Shown: positions 20,901-29,831 of the stretch, in pieces
Numbering within the stretch: position 1 is the first letter of the stretch
Layout: each line of letters starts with the position of its first letter
From: Salisapilia sapeloensis
Lineage: Eukaryota > Oomycota > Peronosporomycetes > Peronosporales > Salisapiliaceae
DNA length: 64,000 bases
NCBI GenBank assembly: GCA_023334545.1
Contig: JAADVB010000087.1
Coordinates: forward strand, 1 to 64,000
Direction: 5' to 3'
Translations under genes and position numbers: made by a program
Notes under the pieces: model-generated
Told to the model about the DNA's origin: nothing
Database searches by the model: none
The model's input: only the letters and a program-made list of their open reading frames with translations

Positions 20901-23374
20901 CGCAAGACCAAATAAGCAGCTTGGCAAAAGAAAAAGCACGATTGGAACAACGGTGTTCCCTTCTGTCGGAAGAGCGGGATGGTGGCAGTAACCAGATCTT
21001 GCAGTTGGAGGTCGAGGTCGATCGGCTTAAGAAAATGGAGAAAGAATACGAGCACGCGTCTATTCGACTTAAGCAGGCCCAAGTTGATAAAGACGAACTT
21101 ATTATGCAACTAGATGCAGAGAAAGCTTCTGTAGTACGACTAGAAAACGAAAAAAGGAACATGGAGAAGACTGCGGTTACATTAAATGCAAAGCTAAAAG
21201 AGTTGCAGGCACAGAAAGATGATGCCGAGAGTAGTCAGAAGGACAAGGAGGAACAAGTTAGAAAGTTGACGAGTGAACTCAAGAGGCTGCAGGGTGGTAC
21301 CTCGATGGTAGAATGGCAAGTTAAAATGCATGAAGAAGCAGAGCAAGAGTTGGAAAGTAAGGTGGCTGCATTGGAGCAAGCCAATTGGGATAAAAGTACT
21401 AGCATCAAAGCGTTGAAGCGTGAACTGGAAGAGTATAGAAACAAAGCAGAGCTAATAGAGTCGGATAAGGGGGATGTGGAGACAAAGGTGCAAATGCTCG
21501 AGAGTCATATCAAGTCCTTGAATTGGGAGATACAAGAACTTACACGCAAGAAAAGCGAAGTAGATGAGCAATTTTCAATACTGGAAGAAGAGAAGGAGCA
21601 GGTGAACAAAAAACTGGAGGATTTGGGTAAGAAACGAAGTGAAGACACTTCCAAGATTCAGCACAGCACAACAGAAGTTGAAAGACTGTCCGACTTGTTA
21701 CGACGAGAGAAAACAAAAACGAAGGAACTTGAATTGAATTTAAATGTGCTCGAAAAGAAACTGGTAGATGTCCGGAAACAAACGGCCATCGACGCTGTCA
21801 TGCTTGAGTCGCAGAAACAATCGATTGGACACCATGGAGCATCAAATCAATCCGAGACATGGTCTTCCAATGCGTTTGGAAAGCGTGAGCTAGAGGAACA
21901 ATTCGAGAGCACGTCTTCACAGCTGGATGTATCGCTTCGGCGCATCGCGGCAATGGAGATGAAGTGCCGGGAACAAGCATTGGAAATCGATTCGCTTACA
22001 GCTGAATTAGCTTCTGTTCGACACGCTTGTGATAAGCTACACACCAGTGCGTTGGAAGCTCTACCTTTTATGGAAAGAGCAGAGTATGAACGTGAGAAGC
22101 AGGTGATACGAAGGGATCATGCCAAACAGCTTCGGTTCTTCCGAGATCGAGAAGAAAAAGCGTTTGAGAGGAACAAGAGCAGACTGCATGAGAATTTAGC
22201 ATCCAGCCTGGAGGATTTAACCTTAGATTTAGAGAAACGAAGGCGATCAAAAGAAATGGAGGAGGAGCGCCAGTTGTCTGAAAAGGTAGAAGACTTACGT
22301 AAAGAGTATATAAATCGGCTTCGAGACGAAGAAATGAAGTTATCGAGTGACTTTTTCACCAAGCAAAAGCAAATGCGTGACCGAAATAATGACGAACTCA
22401 AGGAAATGGAGAACAATATGGCAAGAAAGAGTTTAGAAGGCAAGAAAGAGAATGAAAGCAGACAAGCACATGCAAATGATACCCGTTTAAGTGATATGGA
22501 TGATCAAATGTCATTATCGGACGGAAGTGAAAGTTTAAAGAGCGAGGGCCTTTCGACACCGAAAGCCATAGCAAAGGGCCAGAAAAAACTTTTGAAACTA
22601 TTAGACACGATGATTGTCCAGTGCCGACGGGAATTAAATGCAGAACGAAAAGAACTGAAAAAGCGCAAGTGCGAATGGGATCGAAATTGCCAGCGGACTG
22701 GACGGTCAAGGATGGGTGCTGCGTTGTTAAAGGAGATGAAGGAGCAAATAGATCACGATACAAAGATTTGGCGTAGGAAAGTGAAGGATATTAAAGATCG
22801 AGAAGCTTGGTTAAAACGCACAAGTAATTCACCTGTAGAAGAAGGCTATTTTACAGACAATCAATCGTGCTCGGATGAAGATGACTGGATGGATAATAAG
22901 CGAGTAAACCACGAAAGGGACTCCTTTGGTTATCACGCTAGCCAACATAATCTGCCAGCGTATAACGTTCCAGATATCCATTCAACGCTCCGTAGCTACG
23001 TGGTCGATCCATTCCCTCGACCTATCCAATATGTAGTACCTTCCAACCAACTGAGCCCAGTGCAATACCAGTCTTCGTCTCCGGCTATGTACTCGAGTCC
23101 GATGCCCGTGTTTAGTTCTCGGAGTACAAGCCAACCAATATTTTCAGGTGTGAACATTCAAAGCACTATGAGGAAACGAGAGACACCGTTCCGTTCCCAG
23201 ATTACCAAATGGGCAGATGACAGGAAGCGAGTACATGGCGCAGCATCTCAGCAGCTAGCTTGGCTCTCAAGGTTCCGAGACCAAGTTACCGAATACGAAT
23301 CAAAATACAAGGGTGATCAGCAACATGAAGAGATCGAGTCGGAACTTATAAATAGCGCAGACAAAGAAATATAA
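17949..23374 (+). CDS. CEP164: CEP164-like centriolar distal-appendage protein
   Basis: Four exons: 17949-18104, 18159-18266, 18313-18384 and 18437-23374; introns 54, 46 and 52 bp; 1757 residues. The N-terminus is nearly collinear with CEP164: [26 protein letters not shown], then a WW domain at about 53-88 (LPEDWKPC to [11 protein letters not shown], tryptophans 59 and 82). A lysine-rich stretch follows, then coiled coil from about residue 250 to beyond 1500 and a short Pro/Ser-rich tail. CEP164 sits on distal appendages, docking basal bodies and recruiting TTBK2 for cilium assembly. The third acceptor was set where the frame stays open after an in-frame TAG. The last roughly 100 bp were copied downstream by a tandem duplication. 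Confidence 0.88.
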
Positions 23375-24235
23375 AATGTAAGTACTTGGCGTGTCGCTGT
23401 AGCCAGGAAAGAGAGCAGTATTTTGTATCGGAGTTCGTCCTATATGCATCGGAACAGACGAATCAGAGCTCGCCGTCGGAAATGAGGGTGGCAGAGCATC
23501 GAAAAACGCTAGGAAATCTACTTTCGAAGGTCAAAGTGCTCGATCATTTCCCTCCTATTCGTTAGCAAAAATCTTAATTCCCGTACGAAGTCATGGGGAA
23601 TTCCATCCCGAGCTATCTCTCGTATCCAATAGCATCACTATCGGCGTGCTGGAGTAATCACAAGTATCAAGTACTCATTTTCGGGCTCGATAGTGTTGGA
23701 AAGACCTCTCTTCTGTACCAGCTAAAGCTTGGCCAGGTTATTACGACGTTTCCGACAATCGGCTTTAACGTAGAAAATATTAGGTACAAAGGCGTGACCA
23801 TCCAGGCATGGGATGTCGGCGTGCCGTGCCAAATTCGTCCAATGTGGCGACATTACGTGACGGAGCCAGGTGTCGTCGTCTTCATCGTCGATTCTACCGA
23901 TCGTGAGCGACTGTCCGAAGCTGCGGCAGAATTGCACGATCTCTTTTCGTACGTCGAGTTGGAACCATTTAAGCTACTAGTTCTCGCTAATAAGCAAGAT
24001 CAAGATGGATGCATCACCGTGTTGGAGATTGCCAAAGGTCTGCGTCTGGAAAACCTGGTGCATGGCAACGAGTACAAGGTACTAGGCACGTCGATCCTTA
24101 CTGGTGATGGGATTACCGAAAGCCTCGAGTGGATTGCTTCGGTCATCCAACGACAATAGGCAGGATGCCAATGATCGAATATATATCATCAATACAACGT
24201 AAATTTAAAAAAATCTTTTCCTTGCTTGCAACGCA
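23265..24235 (+). repeat. Tandem duplication, unit 1
   Basis: This unit runs from the last coding part of the CEP164-like gene through the first ARF-like gene and its 3' flank. It is homologous to 24248-25220 with an offset of about 975 bp; the shared coding end, the intergenic stretch around AATCAGAGCTCGCC and the ARF gene are all in the same order. Boundaries are approximate. Confidence 0.75.
23593..24159 (+). CDS. ARF-like GTPase, copy 1, catalytic Gln lost
   Basis: A 188-residue intronless ARF-family small GTPase. It has the myristoylation start MGNS, P-loop GLDSVGKTS, the switch I stretch FPTIGFNVE, guanine-specificity NKQD and the late SILTGDG loop. In switch II the invariant WDVGGQ of ARFs reads WDVGVP, so the glycine and the GTP-hydrolysing glutamine (Gln71 in ARF1) are both missing; the last P-loop threonine is serine. 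Such a protein would be expected to hydrolyse GTP poorly. ARFs recruit coats and lipid enzymes to membranes. It is one half of a tandem duplication; the second copy has the same lesion with different residues, so the loss predates or accompanies duplication. Confidence 0.88.
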   Translation: MGNSIPSYLSYPIASLSACWSNHKYQVLIFGLDSVGKTSLLYQLKLGQVITTFPTIGFNVENIRYKGVTIQAWDVGVPCQIRPMWRHYVTEPGVVVFIVDSTDRERLSEAAAELHDLFSYVELEPFKLLVLANKQDQDGCITVLEIAKGLRLENLVHGNEYKVLGTSILTGDGITESLEWIASVIQRQ

Positions 24236-24247
24236 AACCAACTAAGA

Positions 24248-24348
24248 GTCCGAAAACAGACTACCAAGTACGAGTCGCAATACAAGGCGATCAGCAGCAT
24301 CAAGCGGTTGAGTTAGAATTTATAAATAGAGCAGATAAGGAAATGTAA
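24248..24348 (+). pseudogene. Relic of CEP164-like 3' exon
   Basis: This stretch aligns with the final roughly 33 codons of the CEP164-like gene (23274-23374). Conserved pieces are TACGAGTCGCAATACAAGG, GATCAGCAGCATCAAG and the terminal ADKEM followed by TAA. A one-base deletion after the TACAAGG segment shifts the frame, and there is no upstream exon, so it cannot be translated as part of a gene. It is a passenger of the tandem duplication that created the second ARF-like gene. Confidence 0.85.
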
Positions 24349-24567
24349 CGTTAAACTTTTCCGCATGTCGTCGTAGTTAGTAAGACGTACAGCATCTTAC
24401 ATTAGCACTCGTGGTGCGTATATCGGGACAAGCGAATCAGAACTCGCCACCGGAATTTACGGTGGCAGAGCTTTAAACGGCGCGTAGTAACCTACTTTCG
24501 AAGGCAGCAATGCTTACTTATTACTCAATCAGAAGATAGCAAAGAACTTGAATCACCTGTCTAAGAC

Positions 24568-25137
24568 ATGGGGAATTCCATTTCGAGCTATTTATCTTCT
24601 CCATTTGCATCGTTATCAGCGTGCTGGAGTAGTCACAAGCATCAAGTATTTATTTTCGGCCTCGATAATGCTGGGAAAACCACTCTTTTGTATCAACTCA
24701 AGCTCGGTGAAGCGGTCACGCCGATCCGGACCGTTGGCTTTAATGTGGAAGATATTCGATGTAATGGCATAGTCATTCAGGCATGGGATATCGGTATGAC
24801 GTGTCAGATTCGTCCATTTTGGCAGCATTACATGATTGAACCAGGTGTAGCCGTCTTCGTTGTTGATTCCAACGATCGTGAGCGACTACACGAAGCTGCA
24901 TCAAAACTGCACGATATCCTTTCATACGACAAGTTAAAGCATTTTCAGCTCCTGATCCTCGCTAACAAACAGGACCGAGATGGGTGTATGACCGTGCCGG
25001 AGGTTACCAAAGGTCTGCATCTGGAAGATCTAATGCACAACGAGTACAAGGTGCGAGGTGTATCCACACTTACTGGTGATGGTGTTACCGAAAGTCTCGA
25101 GTGGATTGTGTCTGCCCTCCAAGGACAAGAGGCATGA
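24568..25137 (+). CDS. ARF-like GTPase, copy 2, catalytic Gln lost
   Basis: A 189-residue paralogue of the GTPase at 23593-24159. It keeps MGNS, a perfect ARF P-loop GLDNAGKTT, NKQD and TLTGDG, but switch II reads WDIGMT in place of WDVGGQ, again removing the second glycine and the catalytic glutamine. Switch I is IRTVGFNVE, where ARFs have a Pro-Thr-Ile-Gly core; the proline is replaced by arginine. It remains a full-length open frame with silent as well as replacement differences from copy 1, which suggests continued constraint rather than decay. Predicted to be membrane-attached and GTP-biased. Confidence 0.87.
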   Translation: MGNSISSYLSSPFASLSACWSSHKHQVFIFGLDNAGKTTLLYQLKLGEAVTPIRTVGFNVEDIRCNGIVIQAWDIGMTCQIRPFWQHYMIEPGVAVFVVDSNDRERLHEAASKLHDILSYDKLKHFQLLILANKQDRDGCMTVPEVTKGLHLEDLMHNEYKVRGVSTLTGDGVTESLEWIVSALQGQEA

Positions 25138-25237
25138 GGCCAACGGTCAAATGCAACTTTATGAATGCAAAGTAAAGTTTAGACAAACAATTTTTCTTTT
25201 CCTTCTTCGCAATGCAGATCCACTTGAGCTAAAGCTG

Positions 25238-26080
25238 TCAGTAAGCCTCGTTGACATTGATCGTGGACTCACGGGATGGCATGGCCATACTGTCGCGAAT
25301 CGCCATGGTAGAAATACTCTCCCGAGACTCGGCACTGCCCGTCCGCTTCTTCTTCCGCTTGTACACGCATGTCTCCTTATCTATTCTAATGCCCCACTGG
25401 AAGTCATCCGCTTTCGTCACGACATCCAGGAACTCATTCAGTTTTTCAATGCGGTCTAGAATCAACTGATCTGAGAAGAAGCCTGTCAAGGATTGTGTCT
25501 GGAGCTCTGGGATCTCATGTTCACGTGCTGGATTTTTTGCTTTCAATGTCGCTGCCAAATTACTATTGAGTCGTTAGTGATACAGATTTAGGAATAGATG
25601 GGTGCAGAGAGTCGTACAGAAAAGTGCTGTATCGATGCCAGAGGACCAGTGTGCCTCGAATGTCTGTTTCGATCTGGAGTTTGTACTCGACGTACTGCCG
25701 TCCTTGCTTTGTTTTGATGCGACTGGTAGCGTACATACTGTTAGGGTCTATCTATGATCTACGGCTAGTGGGATTGGATACCTGTCCACGACTTTGGCGG
25801 TGAGTAGTGAGATTTCCCTCATTTGATCAATTTTGCCCTGGTACGACTCGAGGGTCTGTCGTAGCTGCACGTGTTCCCGACGTAGATCCATGCTGGCGTT
25901 CTGCATGGCGTTGTTCAGAATACTTTGTCTTAGTCGTTCATTCTCTTCTTCCAACTCCTTTTTCTTCTCCAATGCCTCCGAGTGCTGAGACGTGTACATC
26001 TTGACGGCTTCCTGTGCCTTGGTGAGTTTGCTCTCGGCATCGGCCAAGACGCGCTCCGTGCGTTTCGTAGGAGTGCCCAT
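25238..26080 (-). CDS. Coiled-coil PX protein, detached myosin-tail paralogue
   Basis: Three exons: 26080-25782, 25722-25618 and 25562-25238; introns 59 and 55 bp; 242 residues. A coiled coil (EALEKKKELEEENERLRQSI) is followed by a PX domain: IKTKQGRQYVEYKLQIETDI, LWHRYSTFLNLAATLKAKN, IPELQ, and IEKLNEFLDV. The whole protein is collinear with the last 240 residues of the PX myosin at 29832-33397, including SLLTAKVVDS against SLISAKVVDS and QWGIRIDKETCVYKR against QWGIRVDQDTCVYKR. PX domains bind phosphoinositides, typically PI3P on endosomes. It has no motor. The gene lies 3.8 kb from the myosin on the opposite strand and has introns where the myosin has none. Confidence 0.85.
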
Positions 26081-27406
26081 TGATATGCTGTATTGTTGCG
26101 ATAGGACGCTTCTGTGTGTAAAAGTCCTCTACCGTCCAAACAAGTCTTCTTTTCGCGTGCTTCGCGCTAGGAATCCCCAAAGTCGCGACTTTCGGAAGGA
26201 AATGAAAAGGAAGAAAGCCGAGGAGGTTACTGTCGAATACGACGGACTTGCTGCTCGCGCTCGTATGGCTTGGTGGGTACTGTCGTGACAAGAGCGCTCG
26301 AAAGGTACAATCGAGCGAGCGTCCCAAATATGCCAAAGTCTGTCTCCCTCAGCTCAAAAAGTCAGTCTATGTGCGGCTGAAAGTTGAGCCAATTGGTGGT
26401 TTCTTTGCGGTACAAGCAACCAATGAGCAATCGATAAAGTGAAACCTACCCCCTGTACAAGGAGCACTTGGCTTGAGTATGCAATGAGACGATGGAGACA
26501 CCTGCCAACTGGATAAACTCCTGCGATGTTCGACGACAAGGTGCTCGACGCGTTGTAAAGGATCTGGCGATGCGGAAACAGATCTGTTTATCACAAACTG
26601 GGATGGACAAAGAGCGCTGTTAAAAAGACAAATAGGCAAAGGACGTATTGGCCAGAATTCTATTAACATGAGATATCTGGGTGTCCATTGGGTACGACCC
26701 TTGACATGCCTCTGCCGTTCGCCACAGATAAAGCATTTGTAGCGACGAATTGGTTTGTATACTATCCTACATTTAATCCTGCAATGCAAGCTTTATCTTC
26801 AGTTATCTCCGCGCTTTCCTCGCATGTAAACAGCGTAATGGCGCACAGTTGGAATATCGATTGATGATCTCCCTTTTGCGTGCATTTGTCACATGTTGTC
26901 GTCGTAGTTATCGTCTTGTCAGCGATTGACCTGTTGCATACTCCCAACTTGTCTACCGTGTCTTAATAACGAGCTTGTCGCAGGCATACAAGTAATTTTC
27001 GTGTCACCTAGAGAAGTGCCTGAGTCCAACTTCAATACCACTATGCACGTACGCGATCAGTTTTTCACTACCACTGCATCGATTATTGCACACGTAACGC
27101 TAGCAGCAAAACTGTAATGGAAGTAGAAATGTAGCTATCTGTCATTTGTGTCATGATCACTTCAAGTGAAGTTCAACGCGTCGTGAGGTACATATCCTAC
27201 TATACCATTCAGATCAAGACAAAAACTATCAAACGCGTGCCAATGCGTGGCAGTTTCCAATCAGTAGAAATGGAGCATGGCACCGGCCAATTCCAGAGCA
27301 GTTCCGAGACGATTACCTCTTGCTTCGGGCAACATACTCCTTTCGAACAACTTTCTCGCAACAATTCGACACAAAAACATGCCAAGATGCCTAACTTGTC
27401 ACCAGA
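26081..27406. other. 1.3-kb intergenic region
   Basis: The region separates the start codons of two divergent genes. It contains several open frames of 60-140 codons on both strands, none with a recognisable domain, signal peptide or codon bias like the neighbours. No tRNA-like or repeat structure was recognised. Promoters for both flanking genes are presumably here. Confidence 0.35.
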
Positions 27407-29596
27407 ATGATGGCACAGGAGATCGAGATGGAGGCCATTCGGAAGCGTACGGGGGATGTTGATCCTCCATTACCAGAAGAGATGGATAGCGAAGAGTCGG
27501 TTCCTTTGACCACTACATTGCTTGACGATGAGGATGACGACGACATACATAAGAAGACTCAAGTCAAGCAGTCAAAAGGCATCTACCATCTCCTCGCAAC
27601 GTCCATTCCTCGACTAGTCATTATTGGCTGCTTGTCCTCTATGGTGCTACTAGCATTCTTTATCCGATGGCCTCTGTATTACTCATCCGTCTTCCCGTCT
27701 TTGCTCGCTCTCCTTGGTGACGGCCAACGGGCAGAGGTCGAGCCACTTGCCGTCTCGGTTGCATTCATTCTACCTTTCGTCCTTGGTGGTCTAGTCTATT
27801 ATGCTCAAGAAAACTTTATCAGGGTGTCAAGACAGCACAAAGTAGTGCCATTGCATCACGGTCGCTGGCACGACATTCGCCAATTGACCAACTTTCCAAC
27901 TTTGGACTCCATCGACCTGATCTGTGGTGCGAGCTTTATTTTGCTGCAACTCAATTGCGTTGCTGGCAAGGTTCTCTACGACCACTACAACGGAAAGCTA
28001 GCAAAGAAAGGGCTCATGAATCGCGTCGGTAAAGCTCTTGGCATGAATGGCCTCTTGTGCATCTGTCTCGCCATCTTGCTCGTCTCCCGCTCCTCTTTCC
28101 TCCACAAGTTTCTGTCATTCCCAGCCGAACGAGCTTCCAAATACCATGTTTGGAGCAGCAACTTTGGATTCGCATGTTTCAGTCTACATGGATTCATATA
28201 CGCGATCGACTGGTATCAGAAGGGGGAGCTACAAAAACAGCTTATTCCGTGCTTTACTTGTGAATGGATTGATCAGTACCGTGCACTACGCAACTTTAGT
28301 GGCACATTATCCTACGTCCTTCTTGCCATTGTCTTTTTAGGCTCCTTAGAAGTTGTCCGACGTAAGCATTTTGGTCGATTCGCATTGATCCATTGCGTCA
28401 ATGTGCTCTTCGTCACCTTTGGATGCGTCCACTACTACCCACTCGTCTTCTGGCTTTCTCCTTGTGTCATTGCATACACATGCTATCGTCTGTTATCTTT
28501 TTTCCGTCGGCAGAAAGCAAGTGTCGTGTCCTGTGCATCCATCTCGAACGACGTGTTACAGCTAGAACTTCGACGAGAAGCCACTTCCGGTGACTTTAGA
28601 CCAGGACAGTATGTGTATTTACGAGTAGCTTCCGTAGGCCGCTCGTGGCATCCGTTCTCGATTAGCTCCAGTCCTTTACGCAACCGTAGCTCGCTCCAAG
28701 TGGATGCCAAGGTCCAGGGCCCATTTACGACCAAGGTCTTGGAGCTCGTTCGTGCGAATCAACTACAGGCCGTGGATGTCGATGGATACTATGGTTCTGC
28801 GTTGTCTGTCTGTCCTCACTTGGTTCTCATCGGCGGAGGAAGTGGTATGACGCCATTCTTGAGTTTGTTGGAGCATCTTCAGTACGTTTCGGAAGGCAAG
28901 GTCGGAGATGTCGAGCTTCCCAAGACGATTTGGGTAATCTGGACGAGTCGAGATGACCAGTTCTTGGAAGCACATCACGAACTGCTTTATAAAGTGCAGC
29001 AGTCGAGCCACTGGCAAAGCAAAATGTGGCTGCATGTGACATCCGAGAGTGACGGTGGTATCGATCGCTATCGACCGAAAGCATCGGGTCGATATGCTTT
29101 TTCGCCAGCATTGAGTCAGAGTGCGTTGGGACTCTTCTTTGCTACGAGTTTGGGTGCAATGGCGTGTATGGCTGTTGCCTACTGGAACCACAGCATCAAC
29201 GAATTGTGGTATGTAAAGAGAGCATTCTTGTTTGTAGCTGTCGTGGTGGGAGCCGTGGTTTCTGGCAGTGTAGTGCTGTATTTCGTGGGTTCATCCAGTC
29301 CGAAACCCAGTCAAGAGAGAGTGGATGACTCCAAAGCACCCTTCGCTCCCTCTACGCCACAGAACTCCGCGAAAACCAGCTCCTTGCATCATCACTTCTC
29401 CGTTCAAGCGACTCGACCAGATTTCGCTTCGACTCTGCCACTCATCCATGCTGACATCCGCGAACTCTATGGACCCAAAGCAGACGTCCGCATCTACGTC
29501 TGCGGTCCTCACAGTCTTCAGCAGTCGGTTGTCCAGCACGCCAGCAAGCTGTCTGGGCCGCTCTTCCCCGTGCACAAGAAGAGCTTTGCCCTGTGA
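27407..29596 (+). CDS. Ferric-chelate reductase / NADPH oxidase family protein
   Basis: An intronless 729-residue membrane flavocytochrome. An acidic N-terminus (LLDDEDDDDIHKK) precedes several hydrophobic segments that include a ferric-reductase-type transmembrane domain. The cytosolic part has an FAD-binding signature, FRPGQYVYLRVASVGRSWHP followed by FSISSSP, and an NADPH-binding loop LVLIGGGSGMTPFLSLLEHL. A hydrophobic pair of helices is inserted late in the NAD domain and the C-terminus has VRIYVCGPHSLQQSV. These fit the FRE/FRO ferric-chelate reductases, which transfer electrons from NADPH across a membrane to metals; a superoxide-producing oxidase cannot be excluded. Heme ligands were not assigned individually. 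Confidence 0.82.
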   Translation: MMAQEIEMEAIRKRTGDVDPPLPEEMDSEESVPLTTTLLDDEDDDDIHKKTQVKQSKGIYHLLATSIPRLVIIGCLSSMVLLAFFIRWPLYYSSVFPSLLALLGDGQRAEVEPLAVSVAFILPFVLGGLVYYAQENFIRVSRQHKVVPLHHGRWHDIRQLTNFPTLDSIDLICGASFILLQLNCVAGKVLYDHYNGKLAKKGLMNRVGKALGMNGLLCICLAILLVSRSSFLHKFLSFPAERASKYHVWSSNFGFACFSLHGFIYAIDWYQKGELQKQLIPCFTCEWIDQYRALRNFSGTLSYVLLAIVFLGSLEVVRRKHFGRFALIHCVNVLFVTFGCVHYYPLVFWLSPCVIAYTCYRLLSFFRRQKASVVSCASISNDVLQLELRREATSGDFRPGQYVYLRVASVGRSWHPFSISSSPLRNRSSLQVDAKVQGPFTTKVLELVRANQLQAVDVDGYYGSALSVCPHLVLIGGGSGMTPFLSLLEHLQYVSEGKVGDVELPKTIWVIWTSRDDQFLEAHHELLYKVQQSSHWQSKMWLHVTSESDGGIDRYRPKASGRYAFSPALSQSALGLFFATSLGAMACMAVAYWNHSINELWYVKRAFLFVAVVVGAVVSGSVVLYFVGSSSPKPSQERVDDSKAPFAPSTPQNSAKTSSLHHHFSVQATRPDFASTLPLIHADIRELYGPKADVRIYVCGPHSLQQSVVQHASKLSGPLFPVHKKSFAL

Positions 29597-29831
29597 CGCT
29601 TCAAGATCCGCCTATCTGTACCCACACTGGAAAGTCATACATTGCCACTTTTATCCCGACCCCTATCGTTGCGTTGTGTTCGTCTCTTGGTGTTTGTATG
29701 TACGAAGTGCTGTGCGATCGTATCTGATTGGCTCCTTTTCTGTCTCGAACGTGCACTCGACGAAGGGGAGCACCTCAGTTTTAGCGTCCTCGAGCGCCCT
29801 TCTCGACCGAGACACAAGTACAGTGCGAGCG

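Larger units (their letters stand above)
24248..25220 (+). repeat. Tandem duplication, unit 2
   Basis: Second copy of the segment at 23265-24235. It includes a non-functional relic of the CEP164-like 3' end, a diverged copy of the intergenic promoter region (AATCAGAACTCGCC, GGTGGCAGAGC, CTACTTTCGAAGG) and a second intact ARF-like gene. Divergence of coding third positions shows it is not recent. Confidence 0.75.

Noticed and set aside
26367-26789. 140-codon minus-strand frame containing CFICG and HVKGR
   Set aside because: It begins without a convincing ATG, has no family signature and does not extend through plausible splice sites.
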